Below, one piece after another: positions 26,290-36,386 of a DNA stretch of 64,000 nucleotides (position 1 is the stretch's first letter; every line of letters starts with the position of its first letter). Position numbers and translations under genes: made by a program. The stretch is taken from contig RKQB01000001.1 in assembly GCA_003797895.1 (NCBI GenBank), positions 759,822-823,821 of the forward strand, in the 5' to 3' direction. Origin of the DNA: Cyclobacteriaceae bacterium YHN15. Its GTDB lineage: Bacteria; Bacteroidota; Bacteroidia; Cytophagales; Cyclobacteriaceae. A model generated the notes under the pieces. That model was not told the origin of the DNA. It saw only the letters and a list, made by a program, of their open reading frames with translations, and searched no databases.

Positions 26290-27540
26290 ATGACCAGATA
26301 TAAAATCAACCTTAAAACATTGGGTTTCTTAGCCTTTATTATTTCAATACTAACCTTCCCATTGAATTCTTATTCACAGGAAACTTTGGAGACTGTGAAT
26401 CAAGCGCTAAGGTATTCCAGATATTCCCGTTTGGCATTGAAGATCATACCTGTACAGGAAAGTGAGAGGACTTTTATATTGAAAATGCCGATTGAGAAAA
26501 TTGAAGACAACATAGATTTTGACACCTATCAGTTTTCTTATGCCGTGCTGTCCGGTTTTCAGGAACCCCTTACTGCCCAAAATTTGGTTACCCTCACCAG
26601 GCAAGATTTGATCAAAGAAACGGATTTTCACTATTTTTTTGAAAAGAGGGTGGACATTCCAGCATCTCAGGAAACCGCAATTGCAATATTAAAGGCTGTG
26701 GATACCAGACAAGGGGATGTGTATTATTATCATTTGGACCTTATCAGCCCTTTTATCTTCGGACACCCCGGTTTTTGGGCCTATTATGGCGACAATATTC
26801 CTTTTGACCAGAATTTTATACTCAAAAACCAACCTGTGGAATTTAAAGGTAGAGGAATTGTTACCCTATACTCCTTTAATTATCCGGCCAATTTTGATTC
26901 CCCACTACCCCCTATGGAAATTAGACCGGCGCCTGTACCCCGGGAAGTACAGGTAGATTTTGAAGGAGATTTTCTCTTGAACAACTTGAAGTCTTTTACA
27001 AAAGATGGATATTATTTTATCCAATCTGACACCAATTCCACTCAGGGAATGTTGATCAAGACCGTACATGAAGCCTTTCCAAAAGTGAAAGATTATGAAG
27101 AAATGGTAGAAATGGTAGTTTACATTTCTACACGAAATGAACATGAAACCCTTAAAGCGGCGGAGGACAAAAAGAAGGCCCTGGATCAATATTGGTATGG
27201 GATGTTAAAAGATGAGGAGGCAGCCAGAAAAGTAATCCGGGAGTATTTCAAACAAATAGAGTTTGCCAATATTCTTTTTACGGATTTCAAGGAAGGTTGG
27301 AAAACGGACAGAGGAATGGTGTATACAGTTATGGGGCCACCCAATGAAGTGTTCTTTAGACCCAATGGAGAAATTTGGTCTTATCTGATTGCCAATTCAA
27401 ATTCAAAAATTACGTTTACCTTTGCACGCGTCAAGAATATATTGACCCCAAATTATTATATACTCAACCGTTCAAGAGCCCTACAGCCTGAATGGTTCAA
27501 AAGCATTACAGCATGGAGAAACGGACAGATGGTTTTCTGA
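26290..27540 (+). CDS. GWxTD domain-containing secreted protein
   Basis: A 416-residue protein with an N-terminal signal peptide (hydrophobic 11-30, ending SYSQ). The middle is a beta-rich region, and near the C terminus is the GWKTDRGMVYTVMGPPNE motif (about residues 336-353) that defines the GWxTD family. The family is common in Bacteroidota and related phyla; its function is not established. Upstream is a divergent methyltransferase 49 bp away. The end of the gene overlaps the start of rlmB by 28 bp, so the two are co-transcribed. Confidence 0.85.
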   Translation: MTRYKINLKTLGFLAFIISILTFPLNSYSQETLETVNQALRYSRYSRLALKIIPVQESERTFILKMPIEKIEDNIDFDTYQFSYAVLSGFQEPLTAQNLVTLTRQDLIKETDFHYFFEKRVDIPASQETAIAILKAVDTRQGDVYYYHLDLISPFIFGHPGFWAYYGDNIPFDQNFILKNQPVEFKGRGIVTLYSFNYPANFDSPLPPMEIRPAPVPREVQVDFEGDFLLNNLKSFTKDGYYFIQSDTNSTQGMLIKTVHEAFPKVKDYEEMVEMVVYISTRNEHETLKAAEDKKKALDQYWYGMLKDEEAARKVIREYFKQIEFANILFTDFKEGWKTDRGMVYTVMGPPNEVFFRPNGEIWSYLIANSNSKITFTFARVKNILTPNYYILNRSRALQPEWFKSITAWRNGQMVF

Positions 27541-28292
27541 TTAATAAAGGGGAGCACGATAAGGATTTTATTTTTGGTACAAGGGCAGTAATGGAAGCTA
27601 TTCATGCCCAAAAAGACATTGACAAATTATTGGTTGACAAGGAAGTCAACAATGAACTGATCAAGGAGCTTTTGGCCTTGGCTAAGGAGGAAAGAATCAA
27701 TGTGGTCAGGGTACCTGATGCTAAATTGAACAGGATAACCCGGAAAAATCATCAGGGAGTGATCGCCTATATGTCTGCTATCCAATATGCTTCCTTGGAT
27801 CATGTTATAGAAGAATGTTATTCTAAAGGAATAGCACCTTTGATTTTGGTCCTGGACAGGATTACTGATGTAAGAAATTTTGGTGCCATGGCCCGTACGG
27901 CCGAATGTGCCGGAGTGCATGCCATCGTCATTCCTGAAAAAGGAAGTGCTCAAATAAACTCGGATGCTGTCAAAACTTCTGCAGGAGCTTTGAATCACCT
28001 GCCTGTTTGCCGGGTGAAAAATCTATACTACACAGTCAAAGACCTCAAGAAAATGGGGCTTAATGTGGTTGCTGTTACAGAAAAAACGGAAAGGTTATTA
28101 TACTCAGCAGATTTTACTTTACCGACTGCTTTGATTATGGGATCGGAGGAAGATGGTATTTCCCAAGAACTGATCGGTATCTCTGATGAATTTATCAAAA
28201 TCCCTATGGCAGGAAATATTGATAGTTTGAATGTGTCTGTTTCCGCAGGGGTGGTTGTTTATGAAGCAATAAGACAAAGAGGGATTCAGTAA
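27513..28292 (+). CDS. rlmB: 23S rRNA (guanosine-2'-O-)-methyltransferase RlmB
   Basis: A 259-residue SpoU/TrmH-family enzyme. An N-terminal L7Ae-like substrate-binding domain (FIFGTRAVMEAI to HQGVIAYMS) is followed by the SPOUT domain with motif 1 (ITDVRNFGAMARTAECAG), motif 2 (LIMGSEEDGIS) and motif 3 (IPMAGNIDSLNVSVSAGVVVYEA). It methylates the 2'-OH of G2251 (E. coli numbering) in 23S rRNA. The start at 27513 (MEKRTDG) is preferred; an ATG at 27492 would lengthen the overlap with the GWxTD gene. A knotted SPOUT dimer is expected. Confidence 0.92.
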   Translation: MEKRTDGFLINKGEHDKDFIFGTRAVMEAIHAQKDIDKLLVDKEVNNELIKELLALAKEERINVVRVPDAKLNRITRKNHQGVIAYMSAIQYASLDHVIEECYSKGIAPLILVLDRITDVRNFGAMARTAECAGVHAIVIPEKGSAQINSDAVKTSAGALNHLPVCRVKNLYYTVKDLKKMGLNVVAVTEKTERLLYSADFTLPTALIMGSEEDGISQELIGISDEFIKIPMAGNIDSLNVSVSAGVVVYEAIRQRGIQ

Positions 28293-28381
28293 GCATTTGA
28301 AAGCTGCTTACCGATTAAAAATTAGGGTATTTAGTCTTTTTAATGATAAAATCCGGATTGGAAATTTGCATTAAAATTTAC

Positions 28382-30850
28382 TTATTGGGTTTGGTCTTTG
28401 GGATCAAACATTTTTTCAGCGATCAGGCCAGGAAAACTTTTGACATGTAAATCTCGCTGTGGGAAAGGAATTTCTATATCATTTTCTTTGAATGATTTAA
28501 AAATTCCGCGCATCACCTGGTCTCTGATGGTGATCCAAACATCCACGTCATCCACCCAGAACAAAACCCTGAAATTGACCGAATTATCTGCAAAACTCTG
28601 TAACAAAACCCTGGAAGGCGGGGCATTCAGAATTCCCTCTGCTTTAAGCTGTTCTTGGATTAAAGAGGTTACCAAATCCATATTTGAATCATACGCGACC
28701 CCAATAGTAAGTTCAACTCTTCTTTGCTTGTCTGAGAGTGTCCAGTTGGTAAGATGTTGTGCCAAAAGATCACCATTTGGTATGATAACTTCTGCTCCCT
28801 CCCAGTTTTTGATTTTACTGGCTCTGATTCCGATATCCTTTACAACACCTTCAATGGTGCCAACCTGAATTATATCACCGATCTGAATAGGTTTCTCAAA
28901 TGCCAGGATTATCCCGGATACCAGATTATTGACTATGGTTTGTAATCCGAAACCTATGCCTACAGATAATGCTCCCAAAACGATGGCGATTTTGTCCAAA
29001 GGAATACCGGATGCAGCTATAGCTATCAAAAAACCGATTATCAGTACGGATAAGCGGATCAATAGGATGGATGAGCCGAGTTTCTTAGTCCTTAAGTTGG
29101 AAGTATTTTGTTCATCTTTAATAGATGCTATGTATGAAATGGTATTGGCTAAGAAGGTGGCTATGTATACAATCAAAAGGAAAACTGCTATTTGGGCATA
29201 GGTGAAAGAGGCATTAAGAATATTTCGTTGTGCTGTTAAAAATGAGCCTATCTCATCCAATACTGTTTCCAATACACCCAGACTTTCTAAAAAGTAGTAT
29301 CCCCAGATAGCAATCGCCAAATAAGAAAATAATATGTTTACCCGCTTTTGAATGTCATAGAAATCAATGATGGAAGTAAATTCTGCTTCGTTTTTTCTGC
29401 TTACCTCAATCAGGATATAGATGATTTCTTTGACGATAATGACAAAAATAAGTAATGTAATGGCATGCATCAGGCTTAAGGTACTGGTGATGCCTATCAT
29501 TTTTGCCAGTGAAAACCTGCCCAATATGTTTGAAATAAAGGAAAACCCACAGGCAAATACATACAATCTGCCTAAAATTTTGATATAAGAAGGTAAATCC
29601 TCTTCTTCATGATGTCTGAGTTTTAAAATTTTCCATCCAATGTAGATTCCAAACAGATTAAAAAACAGTAAGTGCCATCTTTCTTGATAGGCCACCTCCC
29701 AGTAAAGGTTACTGCCTGTGCTGATCAAAAACAGAAAATACAACAAAAGCCAGATTTTGTAAGAGTTTTTCCCAATCCTTTTCTTTAGGAATATACCGGA
29801 AATACTGACTAATAAGATCAAAATCAAAGCAAAAAATGAAACGGGAGGATTTGGAAAAAAGAAAGGAGCAATTGCCAAAACTACCAACAAGGAAGCCAGG
29901 AAGGGATGATTATGTGTATATCTTAATCTTCCCAAAATTATTGTGGCAAACTCTTTTTGACTTCGGATTTTTTTAAGGTTTCCCGAAATCCAGTAAAACA
30001 GGCCCAAAACAATCAATACTAAAAATATCGATAAACTTAAATGGCTGTTAATGTAATTTCTGATAATGCTGATATTGAATTTGAAAGAATCACGGAATAT
30101 GAAAATCAACTTTTCGGTTTTTGGAAAATCCCGCGGTTCCCAGATAAAGTTTGTTTCTTTTTGAAATAATGCCTTCTCCAAAGCCCTTTTTTGAGAACGC
30201 ATCCTTTCCTCAATTTCATTTATTTTGACAATAATATTAAATGTCCTGGATTGGTAATTGGCGACTTCAATCCTTTGCTGGTTCAAGGTACTGTCTGTTT
30301 TTCCGATATTCGCTTTTAAAGAAGTAATGGTGCGTTGGTATTCAGGAAGTAAAGTGGTATCCTTTAAGTTGGTCCGCATCAAATTGTTTTGCATGATGGA
30401 ATCAAGTTGTAGTCTGACTTCAAAAAGTTGATTAACCCTGTTGGAAATCAATTTTTCCCCTTCAAGTACTTGCCCTTTGATAGTTCCAAGCCAATTTTCC
30501 AGTGCACTGATGTACCTAAGGTTCATTTTGGCCTCTTCATTTTCCAACCTGCTGCCAACTACAGTAATAAACCTTTCCGCATTTGGAATAATCTTTTGTA
30601 GTTCTGTGGTATCCAAAGCATTATTGACAATCTGATTGATATGGTTGAGCTGGAAAGTGAAATCCTGTGCTTTCTTAATGTTGTCTTCAAGGGTCACACG
30701 ATCAACCAATGGTGCTGCCTGCTCTTCGGAAAGCTCTAATAAACTGTCAACGAGCGTAAGGGGATTGGCAGGAGAAACCTGGGCATGGCTATTGGATTGG
30801 AAACCCAACAAACCGAAAAGGATAAGGGGGAAAAGTTTTAAAAAACGCAC
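28382..30850 (-). CDS. MscS-family mechanosensitive channel (long form)
   Basis: An 822-residue protein. It has a signal peptide, a long periplasmic helical region (about residues 25-240, with coiled-coil-like stretches), about ten transmembrane helices, and the C-terminal MscS pore and beta domain: GALSVGIGFGLQTIVNNLVSG, KPIQIGDIIQVGTIEGVV and RASKIKNWEGAEVIIPNGD. The layout is like MscK/MscM. It should release solutes on hypo-osmotic shock. The start is GTG at 30850, forced because a TAA lies five codons upstream. Convergent with rlmB and divergent from hsp20, so it is a single-gene unit. Confidence 0.9.
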   Translation of the reverse strand: MRFLKLFPLILFGLLGFQSNSHAQVSPANPLTLVDSLLELSEEQAAPLVDRVTLEDNIKKAQDFTFQLNHINQIVNNALDTTELQKIIPNAERFITVVGSRLENEEAKMNLRYISALENWLGTIKGQVLEGEKLISNRVNQLFEVRLQLDSIMQNNLMRTNLKDTTLLPEYQRTITSLKANIGKTDSTLNQQRIEVANYQSRTFNIIVKINEIEERMRSQKRALEKALFQKETNFIWEPRDFPKTEKLIFIFRDSFKFNISIIRNYINSHLSLSIFLVLIVLGLFYWISGNLKKIRSQKEFATIILGRLRYTHNHPFLASLLVVLAIAPFFFPNPPVSFFALILILLVSISGIFLKKRIGKNSYKIWLLLYFLFLISTGSNLYWEVAYQERWHLLFFNLFGIYIGWKILKLRHHEEEDLPSYIKILGRLYVFACGFSFISNILGRFSLAKMIGITSTLSLMHAITLLIFVIIVKEIIYILIEVSRKNEAEFTSIIDFYDIQKRVNILFSYLAIAIWGYYFLESLGVLETVLDEIGSFLTAQRNILNASFTYAQIAVFLLIVYIATFLANTISYIASIKDEQNTSNLRTKKLGSSILLIRLSVLIIGFLIAIAASGIPLDKIAIVLGALSVGIGFGLQTIVNNLVSGIILAFEKPIQIGDIIQVGTIEGVVKDIGIRASKIKNWEGAEVIIPNGDLLAQHLTNWTLSDKQRRVELTIGVAYDSNMDLVTSLIQEQLKAEGILNAPPSRVLLQSFADNSVNFRVLFWVDDVDVWITIRDQVMRGIFKSFKENDIEIPFPQRDLHVKSFPGLIAEKMFDPKDQTQ

Positions 30851-31072
30851 GGAATTTTTGTTTTAAATGTAATCAGAAATTAATATTCTTTCTAATTGGG
30901 CTCAATTCCAGTCCTTTATTTTTCTAATTTTTATTAAAAAAGAAGTTTAAATAAGTCAAAATGTCGTATTTGTATGGATTTTCGGGATAGTTCAGGACAA
31001 AATGTCGCTTTTAACCCAATGGCATATTTTTTATTCATTGAAAGATATATCTGAAAAACAAATAACATAACC

Positions 31073-31501
31073 ATGAAACCAGCAAGATATAATCATTTTG
31101 AACCTAGCTATCCAACATCCTTTAGCAGTGTTCTTGATAAGTTCTTCAATGATTCCATTGCAAAGTCAGCAAAGGAATTTACACCTGCAGTCGATATTGC
31201 AGAAGATGAAAATCAATTTGAGATCCATGTATCGGTACCCGGAATGAACAAGTCTGATTTCAACTTGGATTTGACTGATGGACGTCTTACCATCTCAGGA
31301 GAGCGAAAAATGGAAGAGAAAAAAGAAGGAAAAAATTTTCATACCATTGAAACCAATTATGGAGCCTTCAGCCGTTCATTCTTTGTTCCGGAAACTGTGG
31401 AGACTGAAAAGATAGAAGCAAGTTATCAGGATGGTCTTCTGACAGTAATTCTTCCAAAAACAGAGAAGAAAACAAATAAATCAAAGATCGAAGTGAAATA
31501 A
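31073..31501 (+). CDS. Small heat-shock protein, Hsp20/alpha-crystallin family
   Basis: A 142-residue chaperone with the alpha-crystallin domain from about residue 38 (FTPAVDIAEDENQFEIHVSVPGMNKSDF) to ASYQDGLLTVILPKTE. The C-terminal SKIEVK provides the I-x-V anchor that joins oligomers. It binds unfolding proteins in the cytoplasm without ATP. A strong terminator starts 2 bp after the stop. It is followed on the same strand by a Do-type protease after that terminator; both are stress genes but they look separately transcribed. Confidence 0.92.
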   Translation: MKPARYNHFEPSYPTSFSSVLDKFFNDSIAKSAKEFTPAVDIAEDENQFEIHVSVPGMNKSDFNLDLTDGRLTISGERKMEEKKEGKNFHTIETNYGAFSRSFFVPETVETEKIEASYQDGLLTVILPKTEKKTNKSKIEVK

Positions 31502-31502
31502 A

Positions 31503-31536
31503 GGAGAGTGGGGGAAACCCACTCCCTTGTTTTTTG
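31503..31536 (+). terminator. Terminator of hsp20
   Basis: GAGTGGG pairs with CCCACTC around GGAAA, followed by CCTTGTTTTTT. It starts immediately after the hsp20 stop codon. Confidence 0.8.
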
Positions 31537-31686
31537 GTTATCTTTTTTACATAGGAAAGGATCTGCTCAGATTACCTGTTAAACCTTGTTAAATAACTTT
31601 AGCAGGTGGGAAAACAAGCTTGGTTTTTGCGAACGTTACTTCCTAAATTACGTGTACAAAGTCATCACTCAAAACAAAATCGTAAA

Positions 31687-33183
31687 ATGAATAAAAAGCA
31701 GTTTTTCCTTGGAATCATCCTTGCTTCATTGATTGGAGGCGTAGTTGCACTTGCAGGGGCAAGCTACCTTTCGAAGCAAAATTCCGCCACAAATTTCACA
31801 GATAAACAAGATACCAGTTTAGTCAATTGGCTTTCAAATGATAAATTTATAATCCCGGATGGGATCAATTTTGTGGCTGCAGCTGAAATGGTTACACCGG
31901 CAGTGGTCCACGTCAAGAGTATCGTGACCATTACGCAAGGCCAAAGAGGATCCGATCCATTTGAAGAGTTTTTTGGTTTTAGATCACCTGACAGAGGCGG
32001 CGCACCCAGGGAGGGAAGAAGTTCAGGATCAGGAGTGATCATTTCTGAAGACGGTTATATTGTGACAAATAATCATGTGATAGAAGGTGCATCCCGAGTT
32101 GATATTTCTTTAGAAGATAATACCAGGTATTCTGCTAGGGTTGTGGGAACGGATCCAACTACCGATCTGGCCCTTTTAAAAATAGAAGCAAATGGATTGC
32201 CTTTTGTAAGATTCGGTGATTCTGATAGGGTTAAAGTGGGGGAATGGGTACTGGCCGTAGGTAATCCTTTTGATTTGACCTCTACAGTTACAGCTGGTAT
32301 CATCAGTGCCAAAGCAAGGAATATAGGAATCCTGAGGGATTTGGAAAATAACCTTCAGATCGAGTCTTTTCTTCAGACTGATGCTGTGGTTAATCCAGGT
32401 AACTCGGGAGGTGCACTTGTCAATCTTGCAGGGGAACTTATTGGGATCAATACGGCAATAGCCTCTAGAACAGGAACATTCAATGGATATGCCTTTGCCA
32501 TTCCAACTTCCATTGTGAAAAAAGTAATGGATGATTTACTTGAGTTTGGAGCAGTTCAAAGAGGATTATTAGGCGTACAGATCAGAGATGTCAGTCCTGA
32601 ACTGGAGGAATATATAGGTGAAACGCTAGGTATCAACCGTGGTGTATATATTATGGAAGTAAATGAAGGAAGTGGGGGAGAAGCTGCGGGTTTGAAAAAA
32701 GGTGACATCATTATTGGAGTAGACGGAACGGAAACATTCAATGTCGCCAAACTTCAGGAAATGGTGGCAAGGAAAAGGCCCGGAGATAAGGTGGATGTTA
32801 AATTTCTTAGAAAAGGTAAAGAAATGAATGTTACCGCCACACTGAAAAATATTTCCGGAGACACCAAAATTGTAAGGAAGGAAATGCCGAAAAGGGTAAG
32901 CGTTAATGGTATAACCTTAGAAGATGTAAGCCAGGATCTAAAGACAAAGCTTAAAATTCAGGGTGGTGCATCTATCATTGCCATTGAGAATCAAGCCTGG
33001 ACAAGTGCAGGAGCGAAAGTTGGCTTTATCATTACTTCTGTTATAGGATCTGATGGAAGATATAGAATCACAAATGCCGAGGACGTGTCCAATATATTAC
33101 AGCGAAATCTAGGAGAAGAAGTGGTGATTTTGGGTCTCTATCCTAACGGTCAGGAATATTACTTTGAATTGAAGGTTGAATAA
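31687..33183 (+). CDS. Do/DegP-family periplasmic serine protease with PDZ
   Basis: A protein of about 498 residues with an uncleaved or cleavable N-terminal hydrophobic segment (residues 7-25). The trypsin-like domain has catalytic H130 (VTNNHVIEG), D160 (TDLALLKI) and S240 (NPGNSGGALV). A PDZ domain follows (RGLLGVQIRDVSPELEEYIG to VDVKFLRKGKEM), then a second, divergent PDZ-like end (GITLEDVSQDLKTKL to the C terminus). It degrades or refolds misfolded periplasmic proteins. The ATG at 31687 fits the signal; the longer frame from 31606 adds a basic, non-conserved extension. A strong terminator lies at 33205-33236. Confidence 0.92.
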   Translation: MNKKQFFLGIILASLIGGVVALAGASYLSKQNSATNFTDKQDTSLVNWLSNDKFIIPDGINFVAAAEMVTPAVVHVKSIVTITQGQRGSDPFEEFFGFRSPDRGGAPREGRSSGSGVIISEDGYIVTNNHVIEGASRVDISLEDNTRYSARVVGTDPTTDLALLKIEANGLPFVRFGDSDRVKVGEWVLAVGNPFDLTSTVTAGIISAKARNIGILRDLENNLQIESFLQTDAVVNPGNSGGALVNLAGELIGINTAIASRTGTFNGYAFAIPTSIVKKVMDDLLEFGAVQRGLLGVQIRDVSPELEEYIGETLGINRGVYIMEVNEGSGGEAAGLKKGDIIIGVDGTETFNVAKLQEMVARKRPGDKVDVKFLRKGKEMNVTATLKNISGDTKIVRKEMPKRVSVNGITLEDVSQDLKTKLKIQGGASIIAIENQAWTSAGAKVGFIITSVIGSDGRYRITNAEDVSNILQRNLGEEVVILGLYPNGQEYYFELKVE

Positions 33184-33204
33184 GTTGTTTTGTGTTTGAT
33201 AAAG

Positions 33205-33236
33205 AAAAGGCCGGTCTATTTTAGATCGGCCTTTTT
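33205..33236 (+). terminator. Terminator of the Do-type protease
   Basis: AAAAGGCCGGTCTA pairs with TAGATCGGCCTTTT (one G-T pair) around a short loop and ends in TTTTT. It starts 22 bp after the stop. Confidence 0.82.
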
Positions 33237-33418
33237 CAATTTGAGATTTTCCGTTTGTCAATTCCTGATTTATTTTAATTTTTCATAACTCCAAACAATT
33301 AAATATTCAAGACTTCGAAGCTCTGATCTTTTATTTTTTCACAATCCACACATAGTTTGTGATTCCGATATCGGTTTTTTGAAAATTTGGACTTTGTTAT
33401 TTGGACTTTGTAATTTCC

Positions 33419-35203
33419 CTATTTCCTGCTGAAATGCGTCATCATCAATATAGCTCCTGCCGTACCGTCCATCGTGGGTTCGTTGGTACTGTAGTCACCC
33501 ACATCGTCATGGTATACCACATGTTCATTTTGAAAGGCAGCAAATTTATCCGGCTTGAGTAGGGTAAGGCCTAATAGGTTGTTGTAAATTGAGGTATAAA
33601 CAGGCCCGTCAACCAGACCTCCTGGAACTTCCATTCCTAAGAGTACAAAAGGTGCCGTATGCACTTCCACCGGATATTCCCCACCTTCAGGCATTCCGGT
33701 AAACATGGAAGTGCCCCAGGGATTTCTCCCGAACAACCAATCCCTTTGTGCCGTCAAAAAGGGTTCAAATTGCGTATCTCCGCTCATTTTTTCATAGAGG
33801 ATTACCTGAGTCACCAAAGAGGTTAGCAGGTTGTTGCTGCACCAAATAAATGGGATACCTATGTGAAAGGGATTTTTATGTGCCCTGCTTAAAGTGTATT
33901 TAATTCCGTCCAAGTAATAGCCTTCCAAGGTTTTTTTAAAATCATCATCCGCAACCTCATGAAGGGAATAGTGCCCCATATTGATAAAGGGATACAACTG
34001 ATAATGGGCGGCTGAGTCCCTCACGGTCCAACTGTCGGCAGTATTGCTTTGCCTTGCATAGGACTTGGCTTCTTCCAGGTACCTGCTTTCTTTGGTCAGT
34101 TTGTAAAGTTCTGCCGCACCCCATTCCATATCGTCTGCCCATGTTTCTTCGTTATAGCGGTAAGGCGCCCCATAGGAGTTACCTTGCTGGAAACCTTCTT
34201 TTTCCCTTCCCAATTGATAGAGTGAGATGGCAGCCCTCTTACATTTTTCTGCGAAAACAGGGTCTTTCAGATCCCTTTCCCAAACCCTTGCTGCCAGGGC
34301 CATGGCCGCTGCACTTCTCCCGGCGAGGTTGGCCACACCAGTGGCCTCGCTTTGGTATTTCATCAGGCCTTGGGGTTTTCCTGTGGCAAAATAGGCTGCC
34401 CTGTACTGATTGGCTCCCCATCCATAATCCGCATTGTCCTTATTGGGGATTTTGAATCCCCTATGGTCCCTGTCATCGGCCACCTGATGAAATAGCTGAT
34501 CCGGTTCCGGTTGCATTTTGTGGATCCAGTCTAAGCCCCATTTGGCTTCGTCCAACACATCAGGAATGCCATTAGGCCAAGGTTGTCCCAAGGCATTGAC
34601 CTTGTCTTCGAATCTTTCAGGATACATTTCATAGGCCATGAGCATGTGGGCAGTAGCATAACTGGAGGTAATGAGGTATTTCAATTGGTCGCCTGCATCA
34701 TGCCATCCTCCACTCAGGTCCACATATGTACTGTCTGGCATGGGACCAAAAAAAGTTCTCCCGTCTTTTTCATGGCAGACCATATCCAAAGTAGGATTAT
34801 AGCCACAGCGCTGCTGCCGCATAAATTCCAATAAGGTCTCCTGATGATTGCCATAGGCATCATTCCCAATACGGAAAACAGGGGATTCAACTCCCGATCT
34901 TTTCCCCCTCAAAAAATAATTTCCGGATTCCTTTTCCTGACTAAAATCCACCTCGTGGTATTGAAATCCTCCCCATTCATCCTTTTTCAGTGGAAGGGCT
35001 TTGATTTCCCTGCTGACTTTTCCGGTTTCCTTATTGATCAGCTGAAAACTTTCCCGTACGGAGGCTTTGCTGAACACAATGGCCACCTTGGAATCATCAG
35101 TGAGGTAACCGAGTTGATTGACTCGGATTTGGGAATTAGCGACTTCCTGATTTTGGAAGGATCCTGATAAAAATAAAATAAGAAAGCACAATTTGATAAA
35201 CAT
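33419..35203 (-). CDS. Glycoside hydrolase family 9 (endoglucanase-like)
   Basis: A 594-residue secreted enzyme: signal peptide (1-24), an N-terminal immunoglobulin-like CelD_N domain (about 25-112, beginning IRVNQLGYLTDDSKVAIV), then the (alpha/alpha)6 barrel. Catalytic base region is SGGWHDAGDQLKY (D169, D172), and the general acid is E575 in YSTNEPTMDG. GH9 enzymes cleave beta-1,4-glucans or related chains, and some act on chitooligosaccharides or glucosamine. No SusC/SusD pair is adjacent, so it is not a standard polysaccharide-use locus. Likely periplasmic or outer-membrane associated. Confidence 0.9.
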   Translation of the reverse strand: MFIKLCFLILFLSGSFQNQEVANSQIRVNQLGYLTDDSKVAIVFSKASVRESFQLINKETGKVSREIKALPLKKDEWGGFQYHEVDFSQEKESGNYFLRGKRSGVESPVFRIGNDAYGNHQETLLEFMRQQRCGYNPTLDMVCHEKDGRTFFGPMPDSTYVDLSGGWHDAGDQLKYLITSSYATAHMLMAYEMYPERFEDKVNALGQPWPNGIPDVLDEAKWGLDWIHKMQPEPDQLFHQVADDRDHRGFKIPNKDNADYGWGANQYRAAYFATGKPQGLMKYQSEATGVANLAGRSAAAMALAARVWERDLKDPVFAEKCKRAAISLYQLGREKEGFQQGNSYGAPYRYNEETWADDMEWGAAELYKLTKESRYLEEAKSYARQSNTADSWTVRDSAAHYQLYPFINMGHYSLHEVADDDFKKTLEGYYLDGIKYTLSRAHKNPFHIGIPFIWCSNNLLTSLVTQVILYEKMSGDTQFEPFLTAQRDWLFGRNPWGTSMFTGMPEGGEYPVEVHTAPFVLLGMEVPGGLVDGPVYTSIYNNLLGLTLLKPDKFAAFQNEHVVYHDDVGDYSTNEPTMDGTAGAILMMTHFSRK

Positions 35204-35395
35204 AGGCTGATTGAATTATGGATTACTTATTGAATTTCCTGAATTTAATCAAAAACTTGGTTAAAAAATCCCGAAAATTGACAGAATATCATCAATCGTT
35301 AAGATTGGTCAAAGTAGGAATTTTCACCCTTGCCATCATTTCCACTTTTCTTCCTCCCACTCTTTGTATATCTTGGAAATAATAAATCTCCATTT

Positions 35396-36340
35396 ATGCA
35401 ACCTATCAAAGTCTCTACCGCTCAGTTTGAAAATAAAAGCGGAGACAAACATTACAATTTATCCCTAATTGAAAAGCTGGCTGCCAAAGCTGCTGCAGAA
35501 GGATCTCAGGTAATTGCTTTCCACGAATGTTCGATTACAGGCTATACTTTTGCCAGGAAACTGTCAGGAGAACAATTGCTGGCTATTTCTGAAATAATTC
35601 CTGAAGGCGAAAGTATAAACAGGTTGATCAAAATCTCCAGGAAATACAATATAGTAATTCTGGCAGGACTTTTTGAAAAAGACGAATCGGACCAATTGTT
35701 CAAAGCCTATGTATGTGTGGGCAAAGAGGGGCTGATCGCCAAATACCGAAAGCTCCACCCTTTTATCAATCCAAATATTCTTCCTGGCAATGAATATTGC
35801 GTTTTCGAGCTTTTTGGCTGGAAATGCGGGATTCTAATCTGCTATGACAATAATATCATTGAGAATGTGAGGGCTACCAAATTGCTGGGTGCAGATATTA
35901 TTTTTATGCCTCATGTGACCATGTGTACACCTTCAAGCAGACCCGGAGCAGGTTTTGTTGATCCCGTACTTTGGGAAAACAGGCATCAGGATCCTACATC
36001 CCTCCGTCTGGAATTTGATGGCATGAAGGGAAGGGATTGGCTGATGAAATGGCTCCCCGCCAGGGCCTATGATAATGCCATATACGCCATTTTTTCAAAC
36101 CCAATAGGTATGGATGATGACCAGCTCAAAAACGGCTGTTCTATGATTATTGATCCTTTTGGGGATATTTTGGTGGAATGCAGGAATTTTGAAGATGATT
36201 TTGTGACTACCACGCTTTATCCTACAAAACTCTCAGAGGCTGGTGGAAGCCGATATATCAAAGCCAGACGACCGGAATTATACAAGGATATTATAGGGAA
36301 GGCGCATCTACCCGAACAAAAAGTGGCTTGGTTGAAATGA
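35396..36340 (+). CDS. Carbon-nitrogen hydrolase (nitrilase superfamily)
   Basis: A protein of about 314 residues with the catalytic triad E44 (IAFHECSITGYTF), K119 (KYRKLHPF) and C149 (CGILICYDNN). The insert PGAGFVDPVLWENRHQDPTS and the long C-terminal part are unlike AguB, so the substrate differs from the amidase at 7727. The ATG at 35396 is chosen over one at 35330, as the family begins with IKVSTAQFE. Cytoplasmic. It lies 46 bp before a secreted serine hydrolase, but they may be separate units. Confidence 0.85.
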   Translation: MQPIKVSTAQFENKSGDKHYNLSLIEKLAAKAAAEGSQVIAFHECSITGYTFARKLSGEQLLAISEIIPEGESINRLIKISRKYNIVILAGLFEKDESDQLFKAYVCVGKEGLIAKYRKLHPFINPNILPGNEYCVFELFGWKCGILICYDNNIIENVRATKLLGADIIFMPHVTMCTPSSRPGAGFVDPVLWENRHQDPTSLRLEFDGMKGRDWLMKWLPARAYDNAIYAIFSNPIGMDDDQLKNGCSMIIDPFGDILVECRNFEDDFVTTTLYPTKLSEAGGSRYIKARRPELYKDIIGKAHLPEQKVAWLK

Positions 36341-36386
36341 TAACCGAAACTGGAATATTTAGGAAAATATTGTATTTTTAAATAAA

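Noticed and set aside
28398..28868. Forward 156-codon frame
   Set aside because: Antisense to the conserved MscS domain; low-complexity composition and no family features.
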